DNA of 64,000 nucleotides from Cardiobacteriaceae bacterium TAE3-ERU3 (GTDB lineage: Bacteria > Pseudomonadota > Gammaproteobacteria > Cardiobacteriales > Cardiobacteriaceae): NCBI GenBank assembly GCA_019218315.1, contig JAHUUI010000005.1:62001-126000 (forward strand), in the 5' to 3' direction. The notes under the pieces were generated by a model. It made no database searches, was not told where the DNA came from, and worked only from the letters and a program-made list of their open reading frames with translations. Below, piece by piece: positions 63,909-64,000 of the stretch. The number at the start of each line of letters is the position of its first letter. The first letter of the stretch is position 1. Both the position numbers and the translations under genes were made by a program.

Positions 63909-64000
63909 ATGTCCGAACTAAATAACCCAGCGGCCATCTACGATAAAGAGCCCAATCACCTGCCGGAAAGTAATAATTTTCTACTCGACATTGCCCCACT
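63909..64000 (+). CDS. Start of an unidentified gene (partial)
   Basis: The first 30 codons run off the right edge, starting MSELNNPAAIYDKEPNHLP. A GAGGG site lies about 9 bp upstream. The NHLPESNNFLLDIAP stretch faintly recalls the N terminus of AidB-like acyl-CoA dehydrogenases, but too little is visible to assign a family. Confidence 0.5.
   Translation, partial: MSELNNPAAIYDKEPNHLPESNNFLLDIAP

Noticed and set aside
1-64000. CRISPR arrays, tRNA or rRNA genes, insertion sequences, prophage or attachment sites
   Set aside because: No regularly spaced repeats, cloverleaf-like segments, transposase or integrase genes, or flanking repeats were found on reading the window.
1-64000. DNA uptake sequences like those of Neisseria or Pasteurellaceae
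   Set aside because: Terminator stems were compared by eye and share no common 9-12-mer. A computed k-mer count over the genome would be needed to be sure.

Overview
The window looks like a chromosome segment of a gammaproteobacterium with moderate GC content. Support for this comes from the E. coli-like IlvD and PurU, the two-domain 700-residue Pta, the FAD-assembly factor SdhE, TatABC beside HisI/HisE, OpgGH, and a TPR/barrel protein of the Slam type, which is typical of Neisseria, Moraxella, Pasteurellaceae and relatives. A member of the Cardiobacteriales or a neighbouring order is possible, but this is inference. I see no rRNA, tRNA, CRISPR array, insertion sequence or prophage. Genes are dense and operons are separated by clear hairpin terminators.

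Layout. 1-2008 (+): end of proA, rsfS, a DUF2959 lipoprotein and a PAP2 phosphatase. 2073-9480 (-): trhO, ppa-rnd, ilvD, kbp, and the 3' half of a seven-gene run ackA-pta-hisI-hisE-tatA-tatB-tatC that extends to 13143. 13207-18177 (-): a predicted RyhB-like small RNA, then fdhD, an OFA-type transporter and a YdeP/FdhF-type molybdopterin oxidoreductase. 18393-21899 (-): a META lipoprotein with zapG, and ygfZ with an uncharacterised conserved gene. 22293-26072 (+): an SDHAF4-type assembly factor and sdhCDAB. 26132-31421: a periplasmic ABM-like protein, slyD, a Slam-type outer-membrane protein and its probable surface lipoprotein substrate. 32227-34665 (+): sdhE, xseA and an NlpC/P60 hydrolase. 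34721-37963: divergent glpT/glpD. 38032-41180: purU, then a marR-membrane protein-cytochrome b561 group behind a near-textbook MarR operator, then fosA. 41359-47595: a BASS transporter, TRIC-pdxK and opgGH. 47799-54250: an orphan TRAP binding protein and a complete livKHMGF ABC importer. 54433-58777: a secondary-alcohol dehydrogenase, a NERD protein and tex. 58948-64000: a second Slam-substrate-like lipoprotein, then a LysR-hglS-amaB lysine-catabolism block and the start of another gene.

Most notable observation. Between the molybdopterin oxidoreductase and ackA, the minus strand carries a sigma70-like promoter overlapped by a Fur-box-like sequence. About 75 nt further on is a strong terminator with eight U residues. 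The predicted transcript contains a core resembling E. coli RyhB. It also carries two copies of a module perfectly complementary to the Shine-Dalgarno region of sdhC in this same window, one matching 11 nt and one matching 8 nt. This suggests an iron-sparing circuit in which Fur derepresses the RNA under iron starvation and the RNA blocks succinate dehydrogenase synthesis. It is inference from sequence and has not been tested.

Other themes. Succinate dehydrogenase is served by two assembly factors (SDHAF4-type and SdhE). The Tat translocase and at least two probable Tat substrates (OpgG-like and the TRAP binding protein) are all present. Two lipoproteins 27 kb apart share a C-terminal barrel signature expected of Slam clients.
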